Shown piece after piece: positions 1 to 8,875 of a stretch of 48,023 bases of DNA. A program made the translations under genes and the position numbers. A model generated the notes under the pieces. It saw only the letters and a list, made by a program, of their open reading frames with translations, was not told where the DNA came from and searched no databases. The first letter of the stretch is position 1; each line of letters begins with the position of its first letter. This DNA comes from Candidatus Atribacteria bacterium (GTDB lineage Bacteria > Atribacterota > Atribacteria > Atribacterales > Atribacteraceae), in assembly GCA_003561145.1 (NCBI GenBank), contig PWXL01000114.1, forward strand, positions 1 through 48,023. The letters run 5' to 3'.

Positions 1-7
1 GAACAGC

Positions 8-95
8 TGGTGCCGAAGGCGGGATTCGAACCCGCACGGGCGCGGAGCCCGCGAGATTTTGAGTCTCGTGCGTCTGCCTGTTCCGCCACTTCGGC
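8..95 (-). tRNA. tRNA-Leu (anticodon CAA), CCA encoded
   Basis: Read on the minus strand this is a class II tRNA. It has a 7-bp acceptor stem (GCCGAAG/CTTCGGC), an anticodon stem CGAGA/TCTCG closing the loop CTCAAAA, giving anticodon CAA (decodes UUG, leucine), a long GC-rich variable arm typical of Leu/Ser tRNAs, a T loop with GTTCGAATC, and discriminator A. The 3' CCA is present in the DNA (TGG on the plus strand at 8-10). It lies divergent from the polA-like gene and has its own promoter just upstream. Confidence 0.97.
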
Positions 96-109
96 ACAGA
101 TGCAGTAGT

Positions 110-138
110 AGTATAGTCAATCGCATATTGTAATGCAA
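110..138 (-). promoter_or_regulatory. sigma-70-type promoter for tRNA-Leu
   Basis: On the minus strand TTGCAT (138-133) and TATACT (115-110) are separated by exactly 17 nt. The expected start point, about position 103, is only a few bases upstream of the tRNA 5' end at 95, as usual for a tRNA unit. The same -35 hexamer, TTGCAT, recurs at 27803 before the rimP operon leader. Confidence 0.75.
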
Positions 139-160
139 CTGTTTGCGGGAAGGAACTTCC

Positions 161-1912
161 ATGTCGGGTGACACAAATGAACTGGTATTGATTGACGGTT
201 ATTCTCTGGCATATAGAGCCTATTATGCTCTTCCCCGCTTCACTACCAAGGGTGGTAAACCCACGGGTGCCATTTATGGTTTTATCAACATGCTGTGGAA
301 GATTATTGAGAACTGCAAACCATCAGGAGTTGTAGTCGCCGCTGACGCTCCCCGGCCGACTTTTCGCCATAAAATCATGGTTCAATACAAGGCCCAGAGA
401 AAACCAATGCCCGATGACATGAAGCCCCAGATCGCTGACATTAAAGAACTTATTGACTTGTTGGGAATGAACTGGGTAGAGGAAGAAGGATATGAAGCTG
501 ATGATCTGATAGGAAGCATTGTTGCAGAGAGACAAACACGTAAACATATGGCCATTGTAACTTCCGACCGTGATTTGCTGCAATTAGTGGGAAAAAAAAC
601 GGTTGTGTTGCGGCCGGTCAAAGGGATTTCCACCATGAAACGGATCGATGAGGCATTGCTCAGGGAGGAACTGGGTATTTCCCCTTCCCAGGTGGTGGAT
701 TTGGTTTCCATGGCAGGCGATGCTTCAGACAATATCCAAGGCTTAGCGGGTGTAGGAGAAAAGACAGCCGCACGTTTACTCAACCGTTATGGAAATTGGG
801 AAAGTATCTGTTCTCATATTGAAGAAATCTCTCCCCGTATACGCCGTTCCATTGAAGACGGGAAAGACCTGGTGGAAGAAAACCGCCGCCTGGTAGCGAT
901 ATTTACCGGATTGCGTCCCGTATTGCAAGAAGAATGGAATCCCGGAAAAATACAATGGGAAGATTTTTTCAAAAAGCTCGACGATCTGGAGTTTCGTAAG
1001 CTTGCAGAAAGGTTGAAAAAAAAGACAATACGCATGTTTTCAGAAGAGAGGGAAAGGGGAAATGCAAGGGGCGGCAATACAAAAAGCAATCACAGGGTAT
1101 CCAGTTCCGGTGAAAAGAAATTTCTGCTGCTCGCTCATCCTTTTCCTCGTTCACGGGAAGCCCTCAAGCAAGCCATGGAGTCGGGGAGCGGAAATTTTTT
1201 CAGCCTGGAAACAGCCCTCTTTGTAACACATCCATGCGAGCTTCCTCGCTGGAGAGAGACAGTGGGAAAAACACTGGAGCAAAACGCGGCCGGAGAGCCC
1301 TTTTTCCTCATAGTCCAGGAGCACTTGGAACGTCATTTCTCCCTTGAACGGTCTTTGAGGGAAATCGAATTTCCTCTTTTACGCGCATTACTGCTTGATG
1401 GATGTGCAATATCCGGACTTCCTCTGTACACCTCTTTTCCCCTTCCCGGAGAAATGAGCGCAGCTGGCTCGGTATATGCAGATCTTCCTTTGTTTGCACA
1501 AGAGGGTGAATACACCATCAAGGTGCTTGAGCCTGATTTTCCGGAAACTATGGTCGATTCTGAATCTTCGCTGAGAGGGGCGGTCACTACTTTTTATGGA
1601 CCCCGCTTCCTGGGGAACACGGGAACAACGAGTTCCCTGAGAAAAGCTGCCTGTTGCCAGGAGGTTTTACGAATCTTGTGCATGGTGTTGTTCACCCAGG
1701 GAGTGAAGCAGATACGCCTTCGGCCCAGGGAGATACGTTTTTCGCCTCCGGACAAGAACCGGGCTGCACGTTGTATTACCGCTGCCGTTCAACGGACTGG
1801 GGAACTCCTGGGAAGCACATATTCACTGGAAATCTTGCAGGAGCTGAAAGATGTGTGGACAATCGGGTTATGCTGGGCGGGTGAGGAGAGCGTACCATGG
1901 ACATTATCTTAG
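161..1912 (+). CDS. DNA polymerase I-derived 5'-3' exonuclease lacking a functional polymerase domain
   Basis: The protein is 583 aa from ATG 161, chosen because GGAAGGA lies a few bases upstream; an in-frame TTG at 143 is less likely. Residues 1 to about 290 are a complete PolA-type 5' nuclease with all expected acidic metal ligands (D12, D62, E112, D114, D115, D136, D138, D187, D190) and the helix-hairpin-helix GVGEKTA. A full PolA is about 850-930 aa; here none of the polymerase motifs A (DYSQIELR-like), B (O-helix) or C (VHDE) and no DEDD proofreading motif is present. Residues about 400-414 (REIEFPLLRALLLDG) resemble the start of the polymerase palm, and the last 70 residues look like an eroded PolA C-terminus. 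I infer a truncated paralogue or decayed polA retaining flap-nuclease activity. It overlaps glgA by 16 nt and heads the run containing coaE and uvrBAC. Confidence 0.8.
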   Translation: MSGDTNELVLIDGYSLAYRAYYALPRFTTKGGKPTGAIYGFINMLWKIIENCKPSGVVVAADAPRPTFRHKIMVQYKAQRKPMPDDMKPQIADIKELIDLLGMNWVEEEGYEADDLIGSIVAERQTRKHMAIVTSDRDLLQLVGKKTVVLRPVKGISTMKRIDEALLREELGISPSQVVDLVSMAGDASDNIQGLAGVGEKTAARLLNRYGNWESICSHIEEISPRIRRSIEDGKDLVEENRRLVAIFTGLRPVLQEEWNPGKIQWEDFFKKLDDLEFRKLAERLKKKTIRMFSEERERGNARGGNTKSNHRVSSSGEKKFLLLAHPFPRSREALKQAMESGSGNFFSLETALFVTHPCELPRWRETVGKTLEQNAAGEPFFLIVQEHLERHFSLERSLREIEFPLLRALLLDGCAISGLPLYTSFPLPGEMSAAGSVYADLPLFAQEGEYTIKVLEPDFPETMVDSESSLRGAVTTFYGPRFLGNTGTTSSLRKAACCQEVLRILCMVLFTQGVKQIRLRPREIRFSPPDKNRAARCITAAVQRTGELLGSTYSLEILQELKDVWTIGLCWAGEESVPWTLS

Positions 1913-3321
1913 CGGCCTCTGAAGCACATCCTTTTATCAAGACCGGTGGAATGGGCGATGTGGTTGGCGCTTTGTGGAAATTTCTTCCCCGCCGGGGTTT
2001 CCGGGTGCGTCTCTTTCTGCCCGCTTCTCCTCACTTGTTTGAAAAATATGCATTCGAAGAAATGAATTCCATTGATTTTACCTTCGCTGATCAGATGAAC
2101 CGTGCCCGTTATTTCCTCTTCCAGGAAGAGGAAAGAGAGGTCATTATGGTGGATGGAGAAGGCTTTTTCAACCGTGATCGTATGTACGGCTATCCTGATG
2201 ATGTGAAGCGCTTTATATTTTTCTCGCGAGCCGTTTTTGAATATATAGTGCGCTACCAGCAGGAAGAATTCGTTCTGCACTGCAGTGACTGGCAAACAGC
2301 GTTGCTGGCAGCTTATGTAAAAATGTACTGGCCATCGTACCAGCGTACTCCCCGCAAAGTGGTTTTTACCATCCACAATCTCGCATACCAGGGAATTGGA
2401 AGTAAAGAGCTTTTCCGGCTGGTAAACCTTCCGGGACATTTTTTTACCCACGAATACCTGGAATACTTTGGAAATATGAATTTACTGAAAGCCGGACTTG
2501 TGTTTTCCGATCTTATTACAACAGTGAGCCCTACGTATGCTAAAGAAATCGCCACTCCTGAATTCGGGGAAGGACTTGACGGTCTGATTCGAGCCCTTTC
2601 TCTGCGTAAAAGAATTCTTGGTATTGTCAACGGCATTGATACCGAAAATTTAGACCCTTCAAGCGATGATGCAATCCCATTCCATTACCAGGCCGGCAGC
2701 ATTGAGAATAAACTGAAAAACAAAAAAATTGTGTTGGAACAGTTTTTCCCGGGACAGGGAGAAAAACTCTTCACCCGGCCACTGGTGTCTTGCATTTCCC
2801 GCCTCGTGGAACAGAAGGGATTGGATTTGCTGTTGACCAACCCTGACAGCTTTTTCGAGACTTCCGCAACCTGGTTATTTTCAGGGGTGGGAGAGCCTTC
2901 CTATGAAGGGGCCTTGAAAAAACTGGAGAAAAAATACCCCCGGGTACGCACAATTTTGCGCTTTGACGAACATTTATCCCGCTTGTTGTACGCGGCCTCT
3001 GATATGCTGATTATGCCCAGCCGTTTCGAACCATGCGGAATATCCCAGATGATAGCCATGCGTTACGGAACGCTTCCCCTGGTTCGGCGGGTCGGCGGCT
3101 TGAACGATACTGTGGTGGATTTTCCCTTCAACGCAAACCTGAACACCGGATTTCAGTTTGACAACTATCGTTCGGATGATTGCTTTTTATCTTTTCAGCG
3201 GGCTCTTGCCATATATAATACACAGCGTGATATGTGGAATGTAATGGTCAACAATGCCATGGAGTCGGATTTTTCCTGGGAGCGTCCGGTTGAACGGTAT
3301 GCGGAAATGTACCTTCACTAA
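1897..3321 (+). CDS. glgA: Glycogen synthase (ADP-glucose type, GT5)
   Basis: The 474-aa product adds glucose from ADP-glucose to the non-reducing end of alpha-1,4-glucan in the cytoplasm. The N-terminal Rossmann half begins with the family signature KTGGMGDVVGAL, where the Lys binds the ADP-glucose phosphates. The C-terminal half has SRLVEQKGLDLL and RFEPCGISQMIAMRYGTLPLV, which contains the nucleotide-sugar-binding Glu and Cys. Length is normal for the family. ATG 1897 follows GAGGAG by 8 nt and overlaps the upstream nuclease gene. No glgB, glgC or glgP lies beside it; placement between a polA-type gene and coaE is not the usual glycogen-operon setting. Confidence 0.93.
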   Translation: MDIILAASEAHPFIKTGGMGDVVGALWKFLPRRGFRVRLFLPASPHLFEKYAFEEMNSIDFTFADQMNRARYFLFQEEEREVIMVDGEGFFNRDRMYGYPDDVKRFIFFSRAVFEYIVRYQQEEFVLHCSDWQTALLAAYVKMYWPSYQRTPRKVVFTIHNLAYQGIGSKELFRLVNLPGHFFTHEYLEYFGNMNLLKAGLVFSDLITTVSPTYAKEIATPEFGEGLDGLIRALSLRKRILGIVNGIDTENLDPSSDDAIPFHYQAGSIENKLKNKKIVLEQFFPGQGEKLFTRPLVSCISRLVEQKGLDLLLTNPDSFFETSATWLFSGVGEPSYEGALKKLEKKYPRVRTILRFDEHLSRLLYAASDMLIMPSRFEPCGISQMIAMRYGTLPLVRRVGGLNDTVVDFPFNANLNTGFQFDNYRSDDCFLSFQRALAIYNTQRDMWNVMVNNAMESDFSWERPVERYAEMYLH

Positions 3322-3352
3322 AAACGCAACAGGGCGGAAAGGACGTATTCCC

Positions 3353-3952
3353 GTGCTTGGTGTAGGGGGTGGGGCAGGTGCTGGAAAAACCACTCTCGTT
3401 GCAGTACTCGGCAGGCGCGGATGGTCGGTGTTGGATCTTGATGGGGAAGCCCGGAGGCTCTGCCGCAAGGGAGAGGACATGTGGAAAGCCCTGGTAAGAG
3501 AATTCGGTCCCTCATTCCTGGAAAGTAATGGAAATCTTGACAGGAAAAAAATGGGATGGTTCGCTTTCAAGCGAAGGAAAAATCTCCTTTCCCTCAACCG
3601 TGTCACCCACTCCCTTTTATTCCGTGAGGCCAGGAAACATATTGCCCGCACGCAGGGAAAGGGAATAGTTATAGACGGCGCCATACTCTATGAAGGGGGG
3701 TTCTTGCCCTTGTTGGATATGCTTATATTTGTGGAAGTCGATCCCAGGGAACGTATGAAGCGCATGTGTAAAAAATGCTGTACAGAAAGGGAAGCACAAA
3801 GGAGAGTGAACGGGCAAATCTTTCTTCCTTCCCTGCGGCGGCACTCAGATATAGTGTTACAAAACCAGGGAACCAGGGAAGAACTGAAGGGTATTACAGA
3901 AAATATCCTCGATATCATCGAGAAGCGCTTCCTTCTGTCCCGGGCGGAATAG
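3353..3952 (+). CDS. coaE: Dephospho-CoA kinase
   Basis: The product phosphorylates the ribose 3'-OH of dephospho-CoA, the last step of CoA synthesis. The P-loop GGGAGAGKTT is at the extreme N-terminus, followed by VLDLDGEARRL (the family DAD-type motif), LVREFGPSFL and NLDRKKMG, then VIDGAILYEGG and an arginine-rich lid region. I chose GTG 3353 because GGAAAGGA lies 9 nt upstream and the resulting 199-aa protein starts at the P-loop as in other CoaE proteins; an upstream in-frame ATG at 3299 inside glgA is the alternative. Several lid residues are divergent. coaE next to polA is a common bacterial arrangement, here interrupted by glgA. Confidence 0.88.
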   Translation: MLGVGGGAGAGKTTLVAVLGRRGWSVLDLDGEARRLCRKGEDMWKALVREFGPSFLESNGNLDRKKMGWFAFKRRKNLLSLNRVTHSLLFREARKHIARTQGKGIVIDGAILYEGGFLPLLDMLIFVEVDPRERMKRMCKKCCTEREAQRRVNGQIFLPSLRRHSDIVLQNQGTREELKGITENILDIIEKRFLLSRAE

Positions 3953-3962
3953 AAGGCGAAAG

Positions 3963-5999
3963 TTGTGGGTTGTCAATCGAGATATGGAGAGACAGCATGC
4001 GCACACTATGAAAAAAGAAGGGTCGTTCGCGCTGGCTTCACTCTTTTCTCCGTGTGGAGACCAGCCTCAGGCAATTCGTAAGCTCGCCCAAGGTTATGAT
4101 GCAGGAATGCGCTCTCAAACCCTCCTGGGGGTGACAGGGTCCGGAAAGACTTACACCATGGCCAATGTGATTGCCCGGCTTGACCGCCCAACCTTGGTCA
4201 TATCGCACAACAAGACCTTGGCTGCGCAGCTATTCAGTGAGATGAAAGTTTTTTTTCCTGATAATTCTGTTCAGTATTTTGTGAGCTATTATGATTACTA
4301 TCAACCGGAAGCCTACGTACCCGCGCATGATCTTTATATCGAAAAAGACGCTTCAGTGAACGAACAGATCGAGCGGATGAGACTTGCCGCCACAAGCGCA
4401 CTCATGGAACGGAATGACGTGGTAGTTGTTTCATCCGTATCGTGTATATACGGTATTGGGTCACCTGATGAATACCGCAGGAGAATATTCCGTCTCAGGG
4501 CAGGAGAAAAGTGGGACAGGAATTTTTTTGCCCGTAGATTGGTGGATTTGTTGTATGAACGTAATGAGATCGAACCAGTACCCGGGTCTTTCCGCATGAA
4601 AGGAGATACGGTGGATATTTTCCCACCTTACCAGGAACGAGGGATTCGGGTGGAATTTTGGGGTGACGAAGTAGAAAGTTTGAAGATTTTTGAGCCGGTG
4701 AGCGGGAAGACCACGGGCTCTTTCCAGGAAGGATTTATTTTTCCCGCCAAGCATTACCTGGTGGATCCGGCCCGTTTCGAAGTTGCCCTGGGCAACATAG
4801 AAAACGAACTCTCTGCAAGGGTGGAGCAATTACTTTCCGATGGACGGCTTGCAGAAGCAGAACGGCTGGAGAGAAGAACACGCTATGACCTGGAACTGCT
4901 GCGTGAGACAGGATATTGCGCGGGAATAGAGAATTATTCCCGGCACCTGGACGGGAGGCAGCCAGGTGAGCCTCCTTATACATTACTCGATTACTTTCCG
5001 GAAGGTTCGCTCACCATAATTGATGAGTCTCATGCCACCATACCCCAACTGCGAGGAATGCTGCATGGAGATCGTGCCCGGAAACAATCTTTGGTTGATT
5101 TCGGGTTTCGTCTTCCTTCCAGCTTTGACAACCGGCCCTTGTCTTTTGAAGAATTCGAGGGGCGGGTTGAAAGGGTTATGTATGTTTCGGCAACACCGGC
5201 TCCCTATGAAGTTTCCAGGAGTGAACAGGTAGTGGAGCAGCTCATACGTCCTACCGGGCTGGTAGACCCGCTTATTGAAGTCCGCCCGGCCCGGGGGCAG
5301 GTGGAGGATTTAGTGGCCCAAATCAGAAAGACCACCGAAAAAGGCTTTCGAACACTGGTGACCACTTTAACCAAACGGAGTGCCGAGGATTTATGTGAGT
5401 ACCTTCGGGATTTGGGTATACGGGTAAAATATCTTCATTCTGAAATCAAAACTCTTGAGCGGGCGCACATTATCAAAGAGCTACGGGGAGGAGAATTTGA
5501 CGTGCTTGTTGGAATAAACCTTCTACGGGAGGGACTCGATCTTCCCGAAGTGGCCCAGGTGGCTGTCCTTGATGCCGACAAGGAGGGGTTTTTGCGATCC
5601 GAGGTTTCCTTGATTCAAACTATGGGAAGAGCGGCTCGAAACGTGGAAGGCCGTGCCATACTGTATGCTGACCATATGACCGGTTCTCTGGAGCGCGCGG
5701 TCGAGGAAACCGAAAGGAGGCGGTCGGTGCAACTGCGTTACAATACAGAACACGGAATAACACCCCGCACTGTATTGAAGGAAGTGCGGGAGATGTTCCC
5801 GGATATTGTCGGACTCTCTCCCGAGGCGGAAAAAACCCTTTCATACCTCGATTCGTCGGAGAAAGAAGGGATCGATAAAGAGGAGCTGGCGGAACAGCTC
5901 ACACAGGAAATGCTCGAAGCTTCGAAACGCTTGGAATTCGAGAGAGCGGCCCTTTTGAGAGATGAAATATTCAAGCTCAGGCGCCGTACGGAAAAATAA
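3963..5999 (+). CDS. uvrB: UvrABC system protein B
   Basis: DNA damage-verifying helicase-like subunit of nucleotide excision repair; it receives the lesion from UvrA and recruits UvrC. Visible are the Walker A motif GVTGSGKT (about residues 56-63), the damage-probing beta-hairpin region YYDYYQPEAYVP, the DESH helicase box, SATP and the C-terminal UVR motif that contacts UvrC. The start is uncertain: TTG 3963 has AGAAGG at good spacing, while in-frame ATGs at 3984 and 4008 give an N-terminus closer to homologues, whose GDQPQAI motif normally lies within the first 20 residues. It starts 10 nt after coaE. Confidence 0.96.
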   Translation: MWVVNRDMERQHAHTMKKEGSFALASLFSPCGDQPQAIRKLAQGYDAGMRSQTLLGVTGSGKTYTMANVIARLDRPTLVISHNKTLAAQLFSEMKVFFPDNSVQYFVSYYDYYQPEAYVPAHDLYIEKDASVNEQIERMRLAATSALMERNDVVVVSSVSCIYGIGSPDEYRRRIFRLRAGEKWDRNFFARRLVDLLYERNEIEPVPGSFRMKGDTVDIFPPYQERGIRVEFWGDEVESLKIFEPVSGKTTGSFQEGFIFPAKHYLVDPARFEVALGNIENELSARVEQLLSDGRLAEAERLERRTRYDLELLRETGYCAGIENYSRHLDGRQPGEPPYTLLDYFPEGSLTIIDESHATIPQLRGMLHGDRARKQSLVDFGFRLPSSFDNRPLSFEEFEGRVERVMYVSATPAPYEVSRSEQVVEQLIRPTGLVDPLIEVRPARGQVEDLVAQIRKTTEKGFRTLVTTLTKRSAEDLCEYLRDLGIRVKYLHSEIKTLERAHIIKELRGGEFDVLVGINLLREGLDLPEVAQVAVLDADKEGFLRSEVSLIQTMGRAARNVEGRAILYADHMTGSLERAVEETERRRSVQLRYNTEHGITPRTVLKEVREMFPDIVGLSPEAEKTLSYLDSSEKEGIDKEELAEQLTQEMLEASKRLEFERAALLRDEIFKLRRRTEK

Positions 6000-6070
6000 C
6001 ACTCGTTCGAGTGAAGAGACTGGTATCCATACTATGTGCACAGGTAAAGGACGCTGGCAGGGTGGTGCAA

Positions 6071-8875
6071 GTGAAAAACGTGATTCTGATTAAAGGAGCA
6101 CGAGAACATAATTTACAAAACATTGACGTGGAAATCCCGCGCCAAAAGCTGGTCGTGATTACCGGATTGAGTGGATCGGGGAAATCGACCCTGGCTTTTG
6201 ACACTATATACGCTGAAGGGCAAAGGCGATATCTTGAGTCGCTGTCTTCCTATGCGAGACAGTTTCTGGATCGCATGGAGAAGCCCGATGTTGACAGTAT
6301 TGACGGACTTTCTCCTGCAGTGGCAATCAACCAGAAAGCTTCATCCCATAACCCCCGTTCCACAGTAGGGACAGTCACGGAAGTGTACGACTACATGCGT
6401 GTTCTTTTTGCCCGTTGCGGAGAGGTGTTTTGTCCTCAATGCCATAAAAAAGTCAGCAAGCAAACCGTCCAGCAAATAAGTGAAGAAATACTCTCTCTCC
6501 CTGAGGGGAGCCGTGTAATGATTCTGGCGCCCCTGATCAGGGGAAGAAAGGGTGAATACCGCAAGCTGCTGAGTAATATGCTACGCAATGGATTTGCACG
6601 AGCCAGGGTAGACGGAGAAGTTATGGAACTGGAGGAGTGGGAATCACTGGAACTTGACCGCAACAGAAAACATGAGATCGACCTGGTGGTGGACCGGCTG
6701 GTAGTCCAAAGAGAGCAGGAGCGCCGCGTCGCTGACTCGGTGGAAATCGCCCTGCGTTATGGGAAAGGTCTTGTTCGTATGATCGTTGTTGAAAAGGCCG
6801 GGAATGACGAAGAGCGATTTTTCAGCGAGCATTTTTCCTGCCCAGAATGCGGAATCAGTTTTCCGGAAATCACACCCCGGATGTTTTCTTTTAACAATCC
6901 CTATGGTGCCTGTTCCCGCTGCAGTGGTTTGGGGTCATTGAGCTTTGTAGATCCCGCCCTTGTTGTCCCGGATAATACCCGGTCCATAGAGGAAGGAGCG
7001 GTTCTCCCCTGGGAGGCGATGGATGAAGATGATTTTCGAACACACAAAATCCGGAAAAAATTGCAGGACAACGAGATCTCTCTCACGGTGGCATTCCGGG
7101 AGCTCACTGAAAAACAACAAGCGTTTGTGTTGTATGGAAACAATGGATTTGAAGGAGTGGTATCCCTGTTGGAAAAGAAGCTCTCCAGAGCTTCAACCTG
7201 GTGGGAGCAGGAAGAGGTAGCTCCCTTCCTGGCGCAACGGTTATGCCCGGAGTGTGGAGGAACCCGCTTACGCAGGGAGAGCCTGGCTGTAAAAATTGAA
7301 AAATGGTCGATAGGAGACCTTTCACGCCTATCTATAGGTGAACTGCAGCAATTTTTTCAACGTTACGAGCCCCAGGGAAACCGTGCGCTCATCGCGTCAC
7401 CGATATTGCGGGAGATACGCGCCCGGCTGGGGTTTTTATCGGAAGTCGGACTTGAATATCTTTCCCTCGGGCGCTCGGCTTCCACGCTCTCCGGAGGCGA
7501 AGCGCAACGTATACGGTTGGCTACCCAGATCGGATCGGGACTGGTGGGGGTGCTCTATGTTCTTGATGAACCCACCATCGGACTGCACCCCCGCGACAAT
7601 AAAAAACTCATTGCTACACTAAAAAAACTCCGTGACTTGGGAAACACGGTTTTAGTGGTGGAACATGATGCTGAAACGATGGAGAGCGCGGATTACCTGG
7701 TGGATATGGGTCCCGGAGCCGGCAGAGAGGGTGGGAAGATAGTGACTTGCGGGAAGCCCCTGGAGGTGAAAAATAATCCCGACAGCCTCACTGGCAATTT
7801 TTTAAGCGGTAGAAAAGAAATACCGGTGCCACACCGAAGACTCATACCAGAGGGCAGATGGCTGGTAGTGAAAGGGGCCAGGGCGAATAATCTGAAAGGG
7901 ATCGATATTCATGTACCACTCGGATTGCTCGTAGGGTTGACCGGGGTCTCCGGTTCCGGGAAAAGTACATTGATGGAAGAAGTTATTTATCGTTCGCTTG
8001 CCCGCCGCTTTTCCCGCTCGGGAGAGCGTCCCGGAGAACACGATGGCATTGAGGGTGCCGATTACCTTGAAAAAGTCCTCGAAATCGATCAATCTCCCAT
8101 CGGTCGAACACCCCGTTCCAATCCCGCTACCTATACAGGGATTTTTACGGAGATACGCAACATGTTTTCGCGGCTCCCGGAAGCCAGGGCACGGGGCTAC
8201 CGGCCGGGAAGGTTCAGCTTCAATGTCAAAGGCGGACGGTGTGAGGCTTGCCAGGGAAACGGGGTTATTAAAATCGAAATGCATTTTCTGCCCGATGTGT
8301 TTGTTACATGTGAACATTGTAAAGGAAGCCGTTATGCCCGGGAAACCCTGGATATCCGTTACAAGAAAAAAAGTATTGCTGAAGTTCTTGATATGACAGT
8401 CGAGGAGGCTTCGCCCTTTTTTGAGAATATTCCGGCGATACGGAGGCGTATCGAGATTTTATGCAAGGTGGGACTTGGTTATATCAAGCTGGGACAGAGC
8501 GCTACGACTCTCTCGGGAGGAGAAGCCCAAAGAATTAAACTGGCACGTGAATTGAGCAAGATTTCTTCCGGAAAAACACTGTATCTGCTTGATGAACCGA
8601 CAACCGGACTTCACTTTGCAGACGTTGAAAAATTGTTGGAAGTGCTTTTCGAGCTGCGGCGGCGAGGGAACACTGTTTTGGTTATCGAGCATCATCCCGA
8701 TGTTGTGAAATCCTGTGACTATCTCATCGATCTGGGACCCGAGGGAGGCGAAGGCGGAGGGTGGATTGTAGCGCAGGGAACTCCGGAGGAGGTTGCTACA
8801 CATCCCGCTTCCCATACCGGTCACTTTCTCAAAGAGGTATTACGCTGTGACACAACAGCGATATACCAGGCGTGA
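6071..8875 (+). CDS. uvrA: UvrABC system protein A (excinuclease ATPase)
   Basis: A 934-aa ABC-type ATPase that scans DNA for lesions as a dimer and loads UvrB. Two nucleotide-binding halves are visible: Walker A GLSGSGKST near the N-terminus and GVSGSGKST in the second half, each followed by a signature LSGGEAQRI, plus DEPTIGLHP and DEPTTGLHF Walker B regions. Cysteine pairs in the first half and the CEACQGNG / CEHCKGS module in the second are the zinc-binding sites. I chose GTG 6071, behind a GGTGG-type Shine-Dalgarno, because it gives the usual VILIKGAREHNL N-terminus; an upstream GTG at 6011 would add 20 residues. Confidence 0.97.
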   Translation: MKNVILIKGAREHNLQNIDVEIPRQKLVVITGLSGSGKSTLAFDTIYAEGQRRYLESLSSYARQFLDRMEKPDVDSIDGLSPAVAINQKASSHNPRSTVGTVTEVYDYMRVLFARCGEVFCPQCHKKVSKQTVQQISEEILSLPEGSRVMILAPLIRGRKGEYRKLLSNMLRNGFARARVDGEVMELEEWESLELDRNRKHEIDLVVDRLVVQREQERRVADSVEIALRYGKGLVRMIVVEKAGNDEERFFSEHFSCPECGISFPEITPRMFSFNNPYGACSRCSGLGSLSFVDPALVVPDNTRSIEEGAVLPWEAMDEDDFRTHKIRKKLQDNEISLTVAFRELTEKQQAFVLYGNNGFEGVVSLLEKKLSRASTWWEQEEVAPFLAQRLCPECGGTRLRRESLAVKIEKWSIGDLSRLSIGELQQFFQRYEPQGNRALIASPILREIRARLGFLSEVGLEYLSLGRSASTLSGGEAQRIRLATQIGSGLVGVLYVLDEPTIGLHPRDNKKLIATLKKLRDLGNTVLVVEHDAETMESADYLVDMGPGAGREGGKIVTCGKPLEVKNNPDSLTGNFLSGRKEIPVPHRRLIPEGRWLVVKGARANNLKGIDIHVPLGLLVGLTGVSGSGKSTLMEEVIYRSLARRFSRSGERPGEHDGIEGADYLEKVLEIDQSPIGRTPRSNPATYTGIFTEIRNMFSRLPEARARGYRPGRFSFNVKGGRCEACQGNGVIKIEMHFLPDVFVTCEHCKGSRYARETLDIRYKKKSIAEVLDMTVEEASPFFENIPAIRRRIEILCKVGLGYIKLGQSATTLSGGEAQRIKLARELSKISSGKTLYLLDEPTTGLHFADVEKLLEVLFELRRRGNTVLVIEHHPDVVKSCDYLIDLGPEGGEGGGWIVAQGTPEEVATHPASHTGHFLKEVLRCDTTAIYQA

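Noticed and set aside
1909..2451. Long minus-strand reading frame opposite glgA (180 codons)
   Set aside because: It is a shadow of glgA: no ribosome site, no recognisable family, and the plus-strand gene is unambiguous.
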